Shown here piece by piece: positions 17,534 to 26,500 of a DNA stretch of 34,627 nt. The notes under the pieces were generated by a model. It did no database searches and was not told the DNA's origin. It saw only the letters and a program-made list of their open reading frames with translations. The stretch covers positions 1-34,627 of the forward strand of contig JAJZOZ010000011.1 in NCBI GenBank assembly GCA_021811405.1, written 5' to 3'. Numbering within the stretch: position 1 is the stretch's first letter; each line of letters starts with the position of its first letter. The position numbers and the translations under genes are program-made. The stretch is from a bacterium. Lineage in GTDB: Bacteria > Elusimicrobiota > Elusimicrobia > Elusimicrobiales > UBA9959.

Positions 17534-18291
17534 AAGCCCTGCGCGTGGCCGCCGGCGTGGCCCTCTATTCCTTCCGCGACTCGGTCCGGGACCGTTTCTT
17601 CGCGCTGTTCGCGGTCTTCGCCGTGGCGGCGGTCTACGCCTCGGTCCTGGCGGGCGTGATGGCCGTCGACCAGGAGGGCCGGGTCCTGACCGATATCGGT
17701 TTGCTGCTGATAGAGCTCACCGCGCTCGCCTATTCCCTCTACGGCGCCTCGACGTCGCTGCTGCGCGAGGCCGAGACCAAGACCATCTACCTGGTCTTCT
17801 CCCGGCCCGTGCCCCGCTGGGCCTACCTGGCCGGCAAGGTGGCCGGCGCGCTGCTGACCGCCGCTTTCATGCTGCTCGTCATGGGCGCGCTGCACCTGCT
17901 GCTGCTGCGCCTGCGCGGCTTCGGTGTTCCGGCCTGCTACGCGCAGGCCCTCTTCGGTTCTTTCCTGAAGCTGGCCGTCATCGTCTCGGCCGCTTTCTGC
18001 GTGTCCCTCTTCTCCACCTCCGCCGTCTCGACCCTGGTCATCTCCGGATTTCTCTGGACCGCCGGGCATTTCGTCCCGGAGACGCGCTTCCTGGCGGACC
18101 GGGCCGCGGGCCTTTCCGGTTACGCGCTCAAGGCCGGCCTGCTGCTGGTCCCGAACCTGCAGCTCTTCAACGCCCGCGACGCCGCCGGGACGGCCTGCTT
18201 CCAGGCCGGTCCGGCGCTGGGCGCCGCGGCCGGCTGGGTGCTGGCCGCCTACCTGGCCTCGCTGTGGCTGCTCTCCCGTAAGGAATTCTAG
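17530..18291 (+). CDS. ABC-2 type permease
   Basis: Multiple TM helices; ETKTIYLVFSRPVPRWAYLAGKVAGALL motif; 4-nt overlap with the ATPase gene. Confidence 0.85.
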   Translation: MKALRVAAGVALYSFRDSVRDRFFALFAVFAVAAVYASVLAGVMAVDQEGRVLTDIGLLLIELTALAYSLYGASTSLLREAETKTIYLVFSRPVPRWAYLAGKVAGALLTAAFMLLVMGALHLLLLRLRGFGVPACYAQALFGSFLKLAVIVSAAFCVSLFSTSAVSTLVISGFLWTAGHFVPETRFLADRAAGLSGYALKAGLLLVPNLQLFNARDAAGTACFQAGPALGAAAGWVLAAYLASLWLLSRKEF

Positions 18292-18292
18292 C

Positions 18293-19042
18293 GTGACCCG
18301 AGCCGACCTGCTGCTGCCCGCCGCCCTGCTGGCCTTGCTGGCCGGCTCGCTGGCCTCCTCCCGCGCTGTCGCACCGTCATACCCTCCCCTCTCCGAGCTG
18401 CGGTCGCCGCAGGGCGGGGCCGGAGAAGATATGCTGGCGCTGGCGCTCGGCGCGCGCCGCCTGGCGGCCGACCTCTGGTTCGTGCGGCTGATGCAGTATT
18501 ACGGCACCCGCGAACTGCAGGAGGGAGAGGCGGAGGAGCCTTACGCCTGGCTGCTGCCGCGGAAGCCCGGCGGGCAAGACGAGGATTTTCATGCCGAGAA
18601 CGGCGAAGGCCGCTACCCCGAGTTCCTGCCGCTGGCGCTGCACGTGATGCGGCTGGACCCGGGCTTCAGCGCGGCGGGGCTATATGCCGCCGGTTCGCTG
18701 GCCTTCAACATGGACCGCCCCGCGGAAGCCGAGCAGGTGCTCAGGCTGGGCATCAGGTACCGGCCGGACGATTGGAAATACGCCACGCTGCTGGCGGCGA
18801 TAGGCTACTCCAGATCCTCCTCCCCCGAGGAGGTGGCGCGGGCGATAAAACCCCTGCTAGCGGAGAAGGACTGCCCGGTAATGCTCAAGCAGCTGGCCGC
18901 CTTCCTCGACAAAAAAGCCGGGGATTACGCCGGGGCCGCGGCCGTCTACGCCGATATCGCGGCCACCTCGCGCGACGCGGCCTACGTGGCCAACGCCCGC
19001 CGCGAGCTGCGGCTGCTCTCCGGGCGGCGGGGCGGCAGATGA
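18293..19042 (+). CDS. TPR-like membrane-anchored hypothetical protein
   Basis: GTG start; N-terminal hydrophobic anchor; ALGARRLAADLWFVRLMQYYGT and TPR-like helices. Confidence 0.7.
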   Translation: MTRADLLLPAALLALLAGSLASSRAVAPSYPPLSELRSPQGGAGEDMLALALGARRLAADLWFVRLMQYYGTRELQEGEAEEPYAWLLPRKPGGQDEDFHAENGEGRYPEFLPLALHVMRLDPGFSAAGLYAAGSLAFNMDRPAEAEQVLRLGIRYRPDDWKYATLLAAIGYSRSSSPEEVARAIKPLLAEKDCPVMLKQLAAFLDKKAGDYAGAAAVYADIAATSRDAAYVANARRELRLLSGRRGGR

Positions 19043-20076
19043 ACATCCTGAACGTCTACGACGGGCGGGGCTGGGATATAGTGGCCTACCAGGCCCTCTA
19101 TACCGCGCTCCAGTTCTCGCGCCTCGGACACGACGCGGCCGTGCTCTGCCCGAAGGGGTCGCGCCTCGAGGCCGAGTGCCAGCGGCTGAAGGTGCCGGTC
19201 CGCCAGCTGACGCTGGGCGCCAAGTTCGGCTTCTTCGAGGCGGGCGGTTGGGATATAGCGCATTTCTACGACCCCGCCGAAGTCCCGCCCCTCTTCCTGA
19301 AAAAGGTCAAGGCTTCCTCGCGCGTCTTCGTGTCCCGGGTCCGCCTGGGCGGCTCGAAGGCGCCGGAGAGGCTGGCCGCCCTGGCCCCTCACGTGGACCG
19401 CTACCTGGCCTCCTGCGAGTCGGCCCGCGAGGACCTCGCGGCCGCCGGCGTGCCGCGCGAGCGCATCTTCGTGGTCCCCCCCGCCATCAACATCGGCCGC
19501 TGGGAGAGCGCCATGCTCATCAAGCCGGCCATGTTCCAGAAACGGCCCTACAAGGTGGGCACGATCAGCATGGACACCTCGCTCAAGGAACAGGAACTGT
19601 TCCTGATGATGGCGAAGGACGTGCTGGAAGTACTGCCGGAGACCAACTTCATGGTGGTCGGGCTCAAGGACGACCGGATACGCAAGCTGGCCCGCGCGCT
19701 GGGCATCAGCCACAAGGTGGACGTGCTCTGGGACCGCAACGACGTGCCGGAGATCATGGCGATGATGCACATCTACGCCAAGACGGCCCGCCGGGCGGGC
19801 CTGTCGATGTCGCTTATAGAGGCGCAGGCCTCGGGCGTGGCCTGCGTGGTGCCGCGCCTGCGCGGCCTGAGCGATTTCACGGTGCACGACCGCAACGGGC
19901 TGATAGTCGAGCCGGACAATATCGCGGCCTGCGCCGGGGCGGTAGTCCGCCTGGTCAACGATCCTAAACTCTGCCACGAGATGTCGAAGATGGCCTTCGA
20001 CTACGTCGATAACAACATGTCCCTGCCGGTAGTGGCCAACCTGCTGCTGGGGCTCTACGAGGAAGCCCTCGCCTGA
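19039..20076 (+). CDS. Family 4-like glycosyltransferase
   Basis: MNILNVYDGRGWDIVAYQALYTALQFSRLGHDAAVLCPKGS; MMVVGLK-type C-domain; MSLIEAQASGVACVVPRLRGLSDF; overlaps the upstream gene by 4 nt. Confidence 0.8.
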   Translation: MNILNVYDGRGWDIVAYQALYTALQFSRLGHDAAVLCPKGSRLEAECQRLKVPVRQLTLGAKFGFFEAGGWDIAHFYDPAEVPPLFLKKVKASSRVFVSRVRLGGSKAPERLAALAPHVDRYLASCESAREDLAAAGVPRERIFVVPPAINIGRWESAMLIKPAMFQKRPYKVGTISMDTSLKEQELFLMMAKDVLEVLPETNFMVVGLKDDRIRKLARALGISHKVDVLWDRNDVPEIMAMMHIYAKTARRAGLSMSLIEAQASGVACVVPRLRGLSDFTVHDRNGLIVEPDNIAACAGAVVRLVNDPKLCHEMSKMAFDYVDNNMSLPVVANLLLGLYEEALA

Positions 20077-20080
20077 AGCC

Positions 20081-20467
20081 TCAGAACTCGCTCCAGAACC
20101 TTCCTTTCGCGTCCGAATGGGAGCAATCTATATAGACCAGCCCGAAGTCCGGCGACTTCGGGTCGTTCACGTAGGCCCAGCCGCCGGTGTCGCTGACGGC
20201 CGCGGAGGCTGTGTCCCTCACCCCGGCGCGCCGCGGGTGTCCCGGCAGTTTCAGGTCCGGCACGCTCTCCAGCTCGCCGGAGCGCAGCGTCTCCCCGAAG
20301 GAGGCCGGGGGCCGGCCGGCGTGCTGCTGGCGGTATAGTTCCACGGCGACGCGCAGCCCGGAAAGGCGGCGCACGGCCTCGGCCGCGCCCATGCCCCCGC
20401 GAAGGTAGTTCCACCATCCCGCGGCGCCCAGCAGCAGCGCCGCCGCGGCCGCGATCTTTTTCGTCAT
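20081..20467 (-). CDS. Small membrane-anchored protein with pseudopilin-like C-terminus
   Basis: MTKKIAAAAALLLGAAGWW...GGWAYVNDPKSPDFGLVYIDCSHSDAKGRFWSEF; SD GGAGG precedes ATG at 20467. Confidence 0.6.
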   Translation of the reverse strand: MTKKIAAAAALLLGAAGWWNYLRGGMGAAEAVRRLSGLRVAVELYRQQHAGRPPASFGETLRSGELESVPDLKLPGHPRRAGVRDTASAAVSDTGGWAYVNDPKSPDFGLVYIDCSHSDAKGRFWSEF

Positions 20468-20579
20468 AAAAGTGAATCCTCCGGAAGAACGGCCCACAGT
20501 GTTTTATTGTAGAATAAGATTATAGAAAAACGGCAGGACCGTGCGTAATCTCCGGCCCGCACATTAAGGGGACCCCACA

Positions 20580-21938
20580 ATGAAAATACTCTGTCTGAAC
20601 TGCGGCAGCTCTTCCGTGAAGTACCTGCTCTTCGACTGGAAGGCCAGGATGACGGTCGCTTCCGGCGTCGTCGAGCGCGTCGGCGTGGGCGCGTCGTTCA
20701 TCAATATCGAGGCTCCCGGCCGCGAGAAGGTCACCGTCAACCAGGACTGCCCCACCCATAAGGACGCCATCCAGCTGGTGATCGACACGCTGACGCACAA
20801 GGAACACGGCGTGATCGACAGCCTCGCCGGCATCACCGCCGTCGGGCACCGCGTCGTGCACGGCGGAGAGAAATTCGTCAAGTCGGTGATCATCGACGAT
20901 AAGGTCGTCGAGACTTTCCGCGAGCTCTCCTCGCTGGCGCCGCTGCACAACCCGCCGAACATCCAGGGTATCGAAGCCGCCCGCGCGCTGATGCCGAAGG
21001 TCCCGCACATGGCCATCATGGACACCGCGTGGCACCAGACCATGCCCGAGTCCTCCTATATGTACGCGCTGCCCCGCGCCTGGTACGAAAAGTACGGCAT
21101 CCGCCGCTACGGCTTTCACGGCACTTCCTTCCTTTATAACGCCAAGCGCGCCGCGGTGCTGCTCGGCAAGGACCCCTTCAAGACCAACCTCGTGATCTGC
21201 CACATCGGCAACGGCGCGTCGGTCAACGCCGTCAGGAACGGCCTTTCCTACGATACCAGCATGGGCTTCACCCCGCTGGAAGGCCTGGTGATGGGCACCC
21301 GCGCCGGCGACCACGACCCGGCCATCCCGCTCTACGTGATGGCCCGCGAGAGCATGAACCCCGGCGAGATGGACGCTATCCTCAATAAGAAGTCCGGCAA
21401 GCTCGGGATCACCGGCAAATACAGCGACGCCCGCGACGTCGAGATCGCGGCCGAGCAGGGCGACGCGCGCTGCCAGCTGGCCCTCGATATGGAGGCCAAC
21501 AGGATCAAGAAGTACATCGGCGCCTACGCGGCCGAGGTCGGCGGCATCGACGCGGTGGTCTTCACCGCCGGCGTCGGCGAGATGGGGCCCGTGACCCGCG
21601 CCGGGGCCCTGCAGGGCCTGGACTTCATGGGCGTCAAGCTGGACGAGGAGAAGAACGGCATCTCCAAGACCCGCAACGCCGAGACCGAGATCTCGGCCAA
21701 GGGCTCCAAGGTCAAGGTCTACGTGATCCCGACCGACGAGGAGCGCGTGTTCGTCGAGGACGTCGTCGGCCTGATGAACGGCACCTACGATATCCACACC
21801 CGCTTCGACTACACCTTCCAGCACCCGGAGTACCGCAACAAGCTGCGCGACGACGCATTCGCCAAGCAGTGCGGCAAGAAGCCGGACCTGCACAAGGTGG
21901 CGGCCAACCCGCCCGCGGAGCACGCCAGGCACAAATAG
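20580..21938 (+). CDS. ackA: Acetate kinase
   Basis: MKILCLNCGSSSVKYLLFDW; RRYGFHGTSF; CHIGNGASVNAVRNGLSYDTSMGFTPLEGLVMGTRAGDHDP. Confidence 0.96.
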   Translation: MKILCLNCGSSSVKYLLFDWKARMTVASGVVERVGVGASFINIEAPGREKVTVNQDCPTHKDAIQLVIDTLTHKEHGVIDSLAGITAVGHRVVHGGEKFVKSVIIDDKVVETFRELSSLAPLHNPPNIQGIEAARALMPKVPHMAIMDTAWHQTMPESSYMYALPRAWYEKYGIRRYGFHGTSFLYNAKRAAVLLGKDPFKTNLVICHIGNGASVNAVRNGLSYDTSMGFTPLEGLVMGTRAGDHDPAIPLYVMARESMNPGEMDAILNKKSGKLGITGKYSDARDVEIAAEQGDARCQLALDMEANRIKKYIGAYAAEVGGIDAVVFTAGVGEMGPVTRAGALQGLDFMGVKLDEEKNGISKTRNAETEISAKGSKVKVYVIPTDEERVFVEDVVGLMNGTYDIHTRFDYTFQHPEYRNKLRDDAFAKQCGKKPDLHKVAANPPAEHARHK

Positions 21939-21941
21939 CCG

Positions 21942-22943
21942 ATGCGCGACGTCCGCAAGAAGCTGCTGCGTACCTTCGCCCTCCTGGCCGTGCTCTGCGC
22001 GGCCGGGGTGGGCGGGTACATGGGCTTCGAAGGCTGGAGCTTCCTCGACAGCCTCTACATGACCATCATCACCCTCGCCACGATAGGCTACGGCGAGGTG
22101 CGCCCGCTGGACACGTCCGGCAGGATCTTCACGATCCTGCTGATCCTGGGCGGGCTCGGCGTGATGACCTATATCTTTACCGCCATCAGCGAGCTGCTGA
22201 TGGAAGGCGGCCTCAAGGAGGCTTTCCGGAGGATGCGCATGCAGGACAGGATAGAGAAGATGGCCGGGCATTTCGTGGTCTGCGGGGCCTCGCGCCCGGG
22301 CCTGAGCGTCTGCGAGGAACTGGCGAAGACCAACAGGGATTTCGTGCTGGTCGTCCTTTCCGAGGACGAGGTCAGGAAGTTCATGGGGCAGGGGTGGTGC
22401 GCGGTCGCCGGCGACGCCTCCTCCTCCGCCGTGCTCGAGGCGGCCGGCATCCGGCGCGCGGCCGGCGTTTTCTGCGCGCTGTCCAACGACAAGGACAACG
22501 CTTTCATCGCGATCACCGCCCGCGGCCTCAGCCAGGCCCTCAAGGTCGTGACGGTCCAGAACGACCACGACCCGGAGATGAAGGACAAGCTGCTGCGGGC
22601 CGGTTCCGATATCGTCATCAATCCCTCCCACATCGGCGGCCTGCGCATGGCCTCCGAGATGGTCCGCCCCGCGACGGTCCAGTTCCTGGACTCGATGCTG
22701 CGCGGCCAGCGTTCCGGCGCCCGGTTCGAGGACATCCCCGTCGGCGCCGCCGCCAAGGGGCTGCCGGTGGGCCGGTTCAAGGGCGCCGACAGGCGCGGCG
22801 CGCTGGTGGTGGCGCTGCGGCGCAGCGCCGCCGATTCCTACGAGCTCAACCCGCTGCCGGACGCCGTGCTGGCGCCGGGCGACATGCTGGTGGCCCTGGG
22901 CACCCCGGAAGAGCTCCGGGCCCTGGCCGAATCCCTGGCCTGA
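21942..22943 (+). CDS. Two-TM potassium channel with C-terminal RCK/TrkA domains
   Basis: Selectivity filter TLATIGYGEVRPL; FVVCGASRPGLSVCEEL; TrkA-C-like end. Confidence 0.9.
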   Translation: MRDVRKKLLRTFALLAVLCAAGVGGYMGFEGWSFLDSLYMTIITLATIGYGEVRPLDTSGRIFTILLILGGLGVMTYIFTAISELLMEGGLKEAFRRMRMQDRIEKMAGHFVVCGASRPGLSVCEELAKTNRDFVLVVLSEDEVRKFMGQGWCAVAGDASSSAVLEAAGIRRAAGVFCALSNDKDNAFIAITARGLSQALKVVTVQNDHDPEMKDKLLRAGSDIVINPSHIGGLRMASEMVRPATVQFLDSMLRGQRSGARFEDIPVGAAAKGLPVGRFKGADRRGALVVALRRSAADSYELNPLPDAVLAPGDMLVALGTPEELRALAESLA

Positions 22944-22950
22944 GGCGGGC

Positions 22951-22978
22951 TTGCGGCGGCCTTAAAATTTGTTAGAAT
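22951..22978 (+). promoter_or_regulatory. Promoter TTGCGG-N16-TAGAAT upstream of ORF 22985 (putative leaderless)
   Basis: -10 at 22973-22978, ATG at 22985; no SD between. Confidence 0.5.
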
Positions 22979-22984
22979 TCATTA

Positions 22985-23221
22985 ATGAAGCTCCGTGACA
23001 TCATCTTCCTGGGCCTGCCGGCCATCGTACTCTGGGTGGCCGGCATTTTCGTGCTCGGGATCTTCCTCATCAAGTGGTTCTGGATGTGGACGATCCCCGC
23101 GCTGTTCCCCAAGGCCGTGGAAGCCGGCTACGTCGCCGGGGTGATCTCCTGGTGGACGGCGCTCAAGCTTTCGGTGCTGGTGGCGCTGCTCGCCGCCATC
23201 ACCAACATCTCCAAGAGCTGA
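22985..23221 (+). CDS. Small two-to-three TM hypothetical membrane protein
   Basis: 78 aa, hydrophobic segments, 17 nt upstream of the SBP gene. Confidence 0.6.
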   Translation: MKLRDIIFLGLPAIVLWVAGIFVLGIFLIKWFWMWTIPALFPKAVEAGYVAGVISWWTALKLSVLVALLAAITNISKS

Positions 23222-23238
23222 CTTCCAAGGGGCAAGGG

Positions 23239-24456
23239 GTGAAAAAGAACATACTACTCGCGGCGCTGACGGCGGTCCTCGCCGCCTGCGCCCGCCCCGC
23301 AGCCGACGAGTCCAAAACCATAGTGGTCTGGGAGCAGGAGGACGCCCAGGTCGCGCCCTATATCGATTCCGTCTTCCGGGCCTTCGAGGCCCTTCCCGAG
23401 AACGCCGGCGTCAAGGTGGTGCGGACACATTACCAGACCGAGGACCTGCGCCAGCAGTTCCAGGCGGCGTCGCTCGCCGGCGTTCCCCCCGACCTGCTGC
23501 TCGGGCCCTCCGATACCGCCGGCCTTTATGCCGTCTCCGGCTTCATCGTGCCGCTCGAGGGCATGTTCGATTTCTCGAAGTATAACGACCCGGTGGTGCA
23601 GGCGATCTCGCTGGACGGCCACGTCTGGGGCGTGCCGGTCTCCAACGGCAATCACCTGATGATGTTCTACAACAGGAAGTTCGTCAAGGCGGCCCCGAAG
23701 ACCACCGACGAGCTTTTCGCCTTTTGCGCGAAGGACGCTAAAAAGGACAAACTGGACCGCTGCCTGGCCTTCGATATGGGCGAGCCCTTCTGGCTGATGC
23801 CGTGGCTCGGCGCCTTCGGCGGCTGGCCGATGGAAGGCAAGCGCCCGACGCTGGACACGCAGGCGATGCGCGACACGCTGAATTTCTACCTGGACCTCAA
23901 GTACGTCAAGCGGTACGTGCCGATGGAGTGCGACTACAACTGCATGGATTCGCTGTTCAAGGAGAACAAGACGGCCTTCATCATAAACGGCGACTGGGCC
24001 ATCTCCGGCTACCAGAAGCACTTCGGAAAGGATTTCGGCCTCGCCCTGATCCCCAGGCTCTCCGCTACGGGCCGCTGGCCCACGCCGATGGTCAGCGGCA
24101 AGTACTTCACCGTCAGCTCCGGCCTCACCCCGGAGAAGATGGAACTGGTCAAACGGCTGCTCGAGTTCTACACCTCGAAAGAGAACCAGCTGCGCCAGTA
24201 CCGGGAATTGACCCGCCTGCCCGCCCTGAAGGAGGCCGCCGCGGCCCCCGAGATAACCTCCGACCCGGTCGCCAAGGTCTCGATGGAGGAGATCCTGAAA
24301 GGCCGCCCGATGCCGATGGCCACCGAGATGCGCGCCGTCTGGGACTCCGCCCGCAACTACATGGGCCTGGCCACCACGAAGAAGCTCGACGTCGACACCG
24401 CCGTCCGGCGCATGCAGCAGAACGCGGAGAGGAAGATAGCGGAGATGGACAGGTAA
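23239..24456 (+). CDS. ABC transporter extracellular solute-binding lipoprotein (family 1, carbohydrate)
   Basis: GTG start; lipobox LAAC; NGDWAISGY; adjacent to MalFGK-like genes. Confidence 0.9.
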   Translation: MKKNILLAALTAVLAACARPAADESKTIVVWEQEDAQVAPYIDSVFRAFEALPENAGVKVVRTHYQTEDLRQQFQAASLAGVPPDLLLGPSDTAGLYAVSGFIVPLEGMFDFSKYNDPVVQAISLDGHVWGVPVSNGNHLMMFYNRKFVKAAPKTTDELFAFCAKDAKKDKLDRCLAFDMGEPFWLMPWLGAFGGWPMEGKRPTLDTQAMRDTLNFYLDLKYVKRYVPMECDYNCMDSLFKENKTAFIINGDWAISGYQKHFGKDFGLALIPRLSATGRWPTPMVSGKYFTVSSGLTPEKMELVKRLLEFYTSKENQLRQYRELTRLPALKEAAAAPEITSDPVAKVSMEEILKGRPMPMATEMRAVWDSARNYMGLATTKKLDVDTAVRRMQQNAERKIAEMDR

Positions 24457-24461
24457 AAGGC

Positions 24462-25649
24462 ATGGAGATATTCAGGTCCCTCTACGAAGTGGTCTGGTTC
24501 ATCCTGCTGATAGCCCTCGGCGTCGCCGCGCTGGAGGGCTACTTCTACTACCACTTCAAGTGCCACGAGCGCCCGTGGTTCTTCCCGGTGGCGCTGGCGG
24601 CGTTCCCGGCCGCGGCGCTGGTCGTGTCCGGGGCCGTGCTCGGCGACTATTATTTCCACGTCTGGGCTTATTTCCTGCTCGCGGAAGGCGCGGTAGCCGC
24701 CGCCTTCAAATACGTGGTCAAAGGGCGGCACACGCTGCCGTACCTGCTTCTGGCCCCGGCCTTCGTGGGCCTGGCGCTGCTGCTGGTCTACCCGTTCGTC
24801 TTCGAGGTCTACCTGTCGTTCCACGACCTGAAACTGACGACGATCATGCAGTGGAAGAACACCGGTACCATCCCGTTCGCCGGCATCGGCCAGTACATAA
24901 AGGTCTTTACCACGTCCCCCCTCTCCGAGGTCTCGTTCTGGGCGCTGCTCGGCCGCACGCTGCTGTGGACCTTCTCCAACGTCTTCTTCCACGTGGCCGG
25001 AGGCTTCGCGCTGGCGCTGCTGCTGAACAACAGCATCCGCTTCAAGGGCGTCTACCGCACGCTGCTCGTCATCCCGTGGGCGATGCCCCAGGTGGTGGCG
25101 GTGCTCGCGATGCGCGGAGAGTTCCACGCGACGAACGGCTTCGTCAACATCGCGCTCTCCAAGATCGCGGCCGCCTTCCCGTTCCTGGCGCACCTCGGCC
25201 TGGGGCCGGTGCAGTGGCTCTCCGACTACCCGCTGCTGACCTGCACGATCATCAACGTCTGGCTCGGCATCCCGTTCATGATGGTCGTGATCCTCGGCGG
25301 CCTGCAGAGCATCTCGACCTCCTATTACGACGCGGCCGACATCGACGGCGCCTCCTATTTCCAGAAGCTGCGCTATATCACGCTGCCGCTGATCAAGCCG
25401 GTGCTGATGCCGGCCGTCACGCTGGGCACGGTCTGGACTTTCAACAACATCAACGTGATCTACCTGGTCACCGGTCAGGCCGGAGGCACCGAGCAGGCCG
25501 ACATCCTGGTGTCGGCGCTCTACAAGGCCGCCTTCACCTACAACCGCTACAGCTACTCGGCCGCTTTCGCTATCGTGGTGTTCGCGCTGCTGTTCTTCAT
25601 CTCGGTGACCTACCTGCACGGCTTCGACGCGGCAAAGGAAGAGCGATGA
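24462..25649 (+). CDS. Carbohydrate ABC transporter permease, MalF-like, with N-terminal TM extension
   Basis: YYDAADIDGASYFQKLRYITLPLIKPVL EAA loop; about 85-100 aa hydrophobic N-terminal extension. Confidence 0.9.
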   Translation: MEIFRSLYEVVWFILLIALGVAALEGYFYYHFKCHERPWFFPVALAAFPAAALVVSGAVLGDYYFHVWAYFLLAEGAVAAAFKYVVKGRHTLPYLLLAPAFVGLALLLVYPFVFEVYLSFHDLKLTTIMQWKNTGTIPFAGIGQYIKVFTTSPLSEVSFWALLGRTLLWTFSNVFFHVAGGFALALLLNNSIRFKGVYRTLLVIPWAMPQVVAVLAMRGEFHATNGFVNIALSKIAAAFPFLAHLGLGPVQWLSDYPLLTCTIINVWLGIPFMMVVILGGLQSISTSYYDAADIDGASYFQKLRYITLPLIKPVLMPAVTLGTVWTFNNINVIYLVTGQAGGTEQADILVSALYKAAFTYNRYSYSAAFAIVVFALLFFISVTYLHGFDAAKEER

Positions 25650-26497
25650 CGGAGAAAGAGAGGCTCGAGCGCCTGCGGACGCTCAAATACGTGCTGATCC
25701 ACGCGGCGGTGATCCTGGCGGCCGCGGTCTGCGTCTACCCGCTGCTGCGCATCTTCTCGGTGTCGCTGCGCCCCGGCGACAAGCTGTTCTCGACCGACCT
25801 CTCGCTGATCCCGGCCGGCGCCACGTTCAAGGCCTACGCGAGCCTGCTGAAGGACACGATGTTCCTGCGCTGGCTGTGGAACTCGCTCGTGATCACGCTG
25901 GCCACGTCGCTCATCGGCGTGTCGCTCGCCTCCACGGCGGCGTACGCGTTCAGCCGCTTCCGCTTCCCCGGCAAGAAGGCCGGCCTGATCCTGCTGCTCT
26001 CGAGCCAGATGATCCCGGCCGGCATGCTGATCCTGCCGCTGTTCCTGATGATCATGAAACTGCGGCTGATGAACACCTACCTGGGCATGATCATCGCCTA
26101 CTCGGTCAGCTCGCTGCCGTTCAGCATCTGGATCCTCAAGGGCTATTACGACACGATCCCGCGCTCCCTGGAGGAGGCGGCGCTCGTGGACGGCACCAGC
26201 CAGGTCGGCGCGTTCTGGCGCATCATCCTGCCGCTGTCCACGCCGGCCCTGAGCATCGCGTTCCTGTTCAATTTCACCACCGCCTGGAACGAGTACCTGG
26301 TCGCGCGCGTGGTGCTGTTCAGCGCCAAGCAGTACACCTGGACCCTCGGCCTCTTCGAGCTGCAGGGCCAGTACATAACCCAGTGGGGCATGTTCGCCGC
26401 CGGCTCCATGCTTGTGACGCTGCCGGTGCTCGCGGTGTTCCTGTACTCCTCGAAGTGGCTCATCTCCGGCCTTACCCTCGGCAGCGTGAAAGGATAA
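25646..26497 (+). CDS. Carbohydrate ABC transporter permease, MalG-like
   Basis: IPRSLEEAALVDGTSQVGAFWRIILPLSTPAL EAA loop. Confidence 0.92.
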   Translation: MTEKERLERLRTLKYVLIHAAVILAAAVCVYPLLRIFSVSLRPGDKLFSTDLSLIPAGATFKAYASLLKDTMFLRWLWNSLVITLATSLIGVSLASTAAYAFSRFRFPGKKAGLILLLSSQMIPAGMLILPLFLMIMKLRLMNTYLGMIIAYSVSSLPFSIWILKGYYDTIPRSLEEAALVDGTSQVGAFWRIILPLSTPALSIAFLFNFTTAWNEYLVARVVLFSAKQYTWTLGLFELQGQYITQWGMFAAGSMLVTLPVLAVFLYSSKWLISGLTLGSVKG

Positions 26498-26500
26498 CCT

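Noticed and set aside
20465-20497. Prepilin-like GGFTFM peptide at the N-terminus of ORF 20081..20497
   Set aside because: The GGFTF codons are the Shine-Dalgarno region (CCGGAGGATTCACTTTT) upstream of the real ATG at 20467, so there is no prepilin cleavage site.
20520-22631. 703-aa minus ORF opposite ackA and the channel
   Set aside because: Same GC3 mirror-frame artefact; crosses two real genes.
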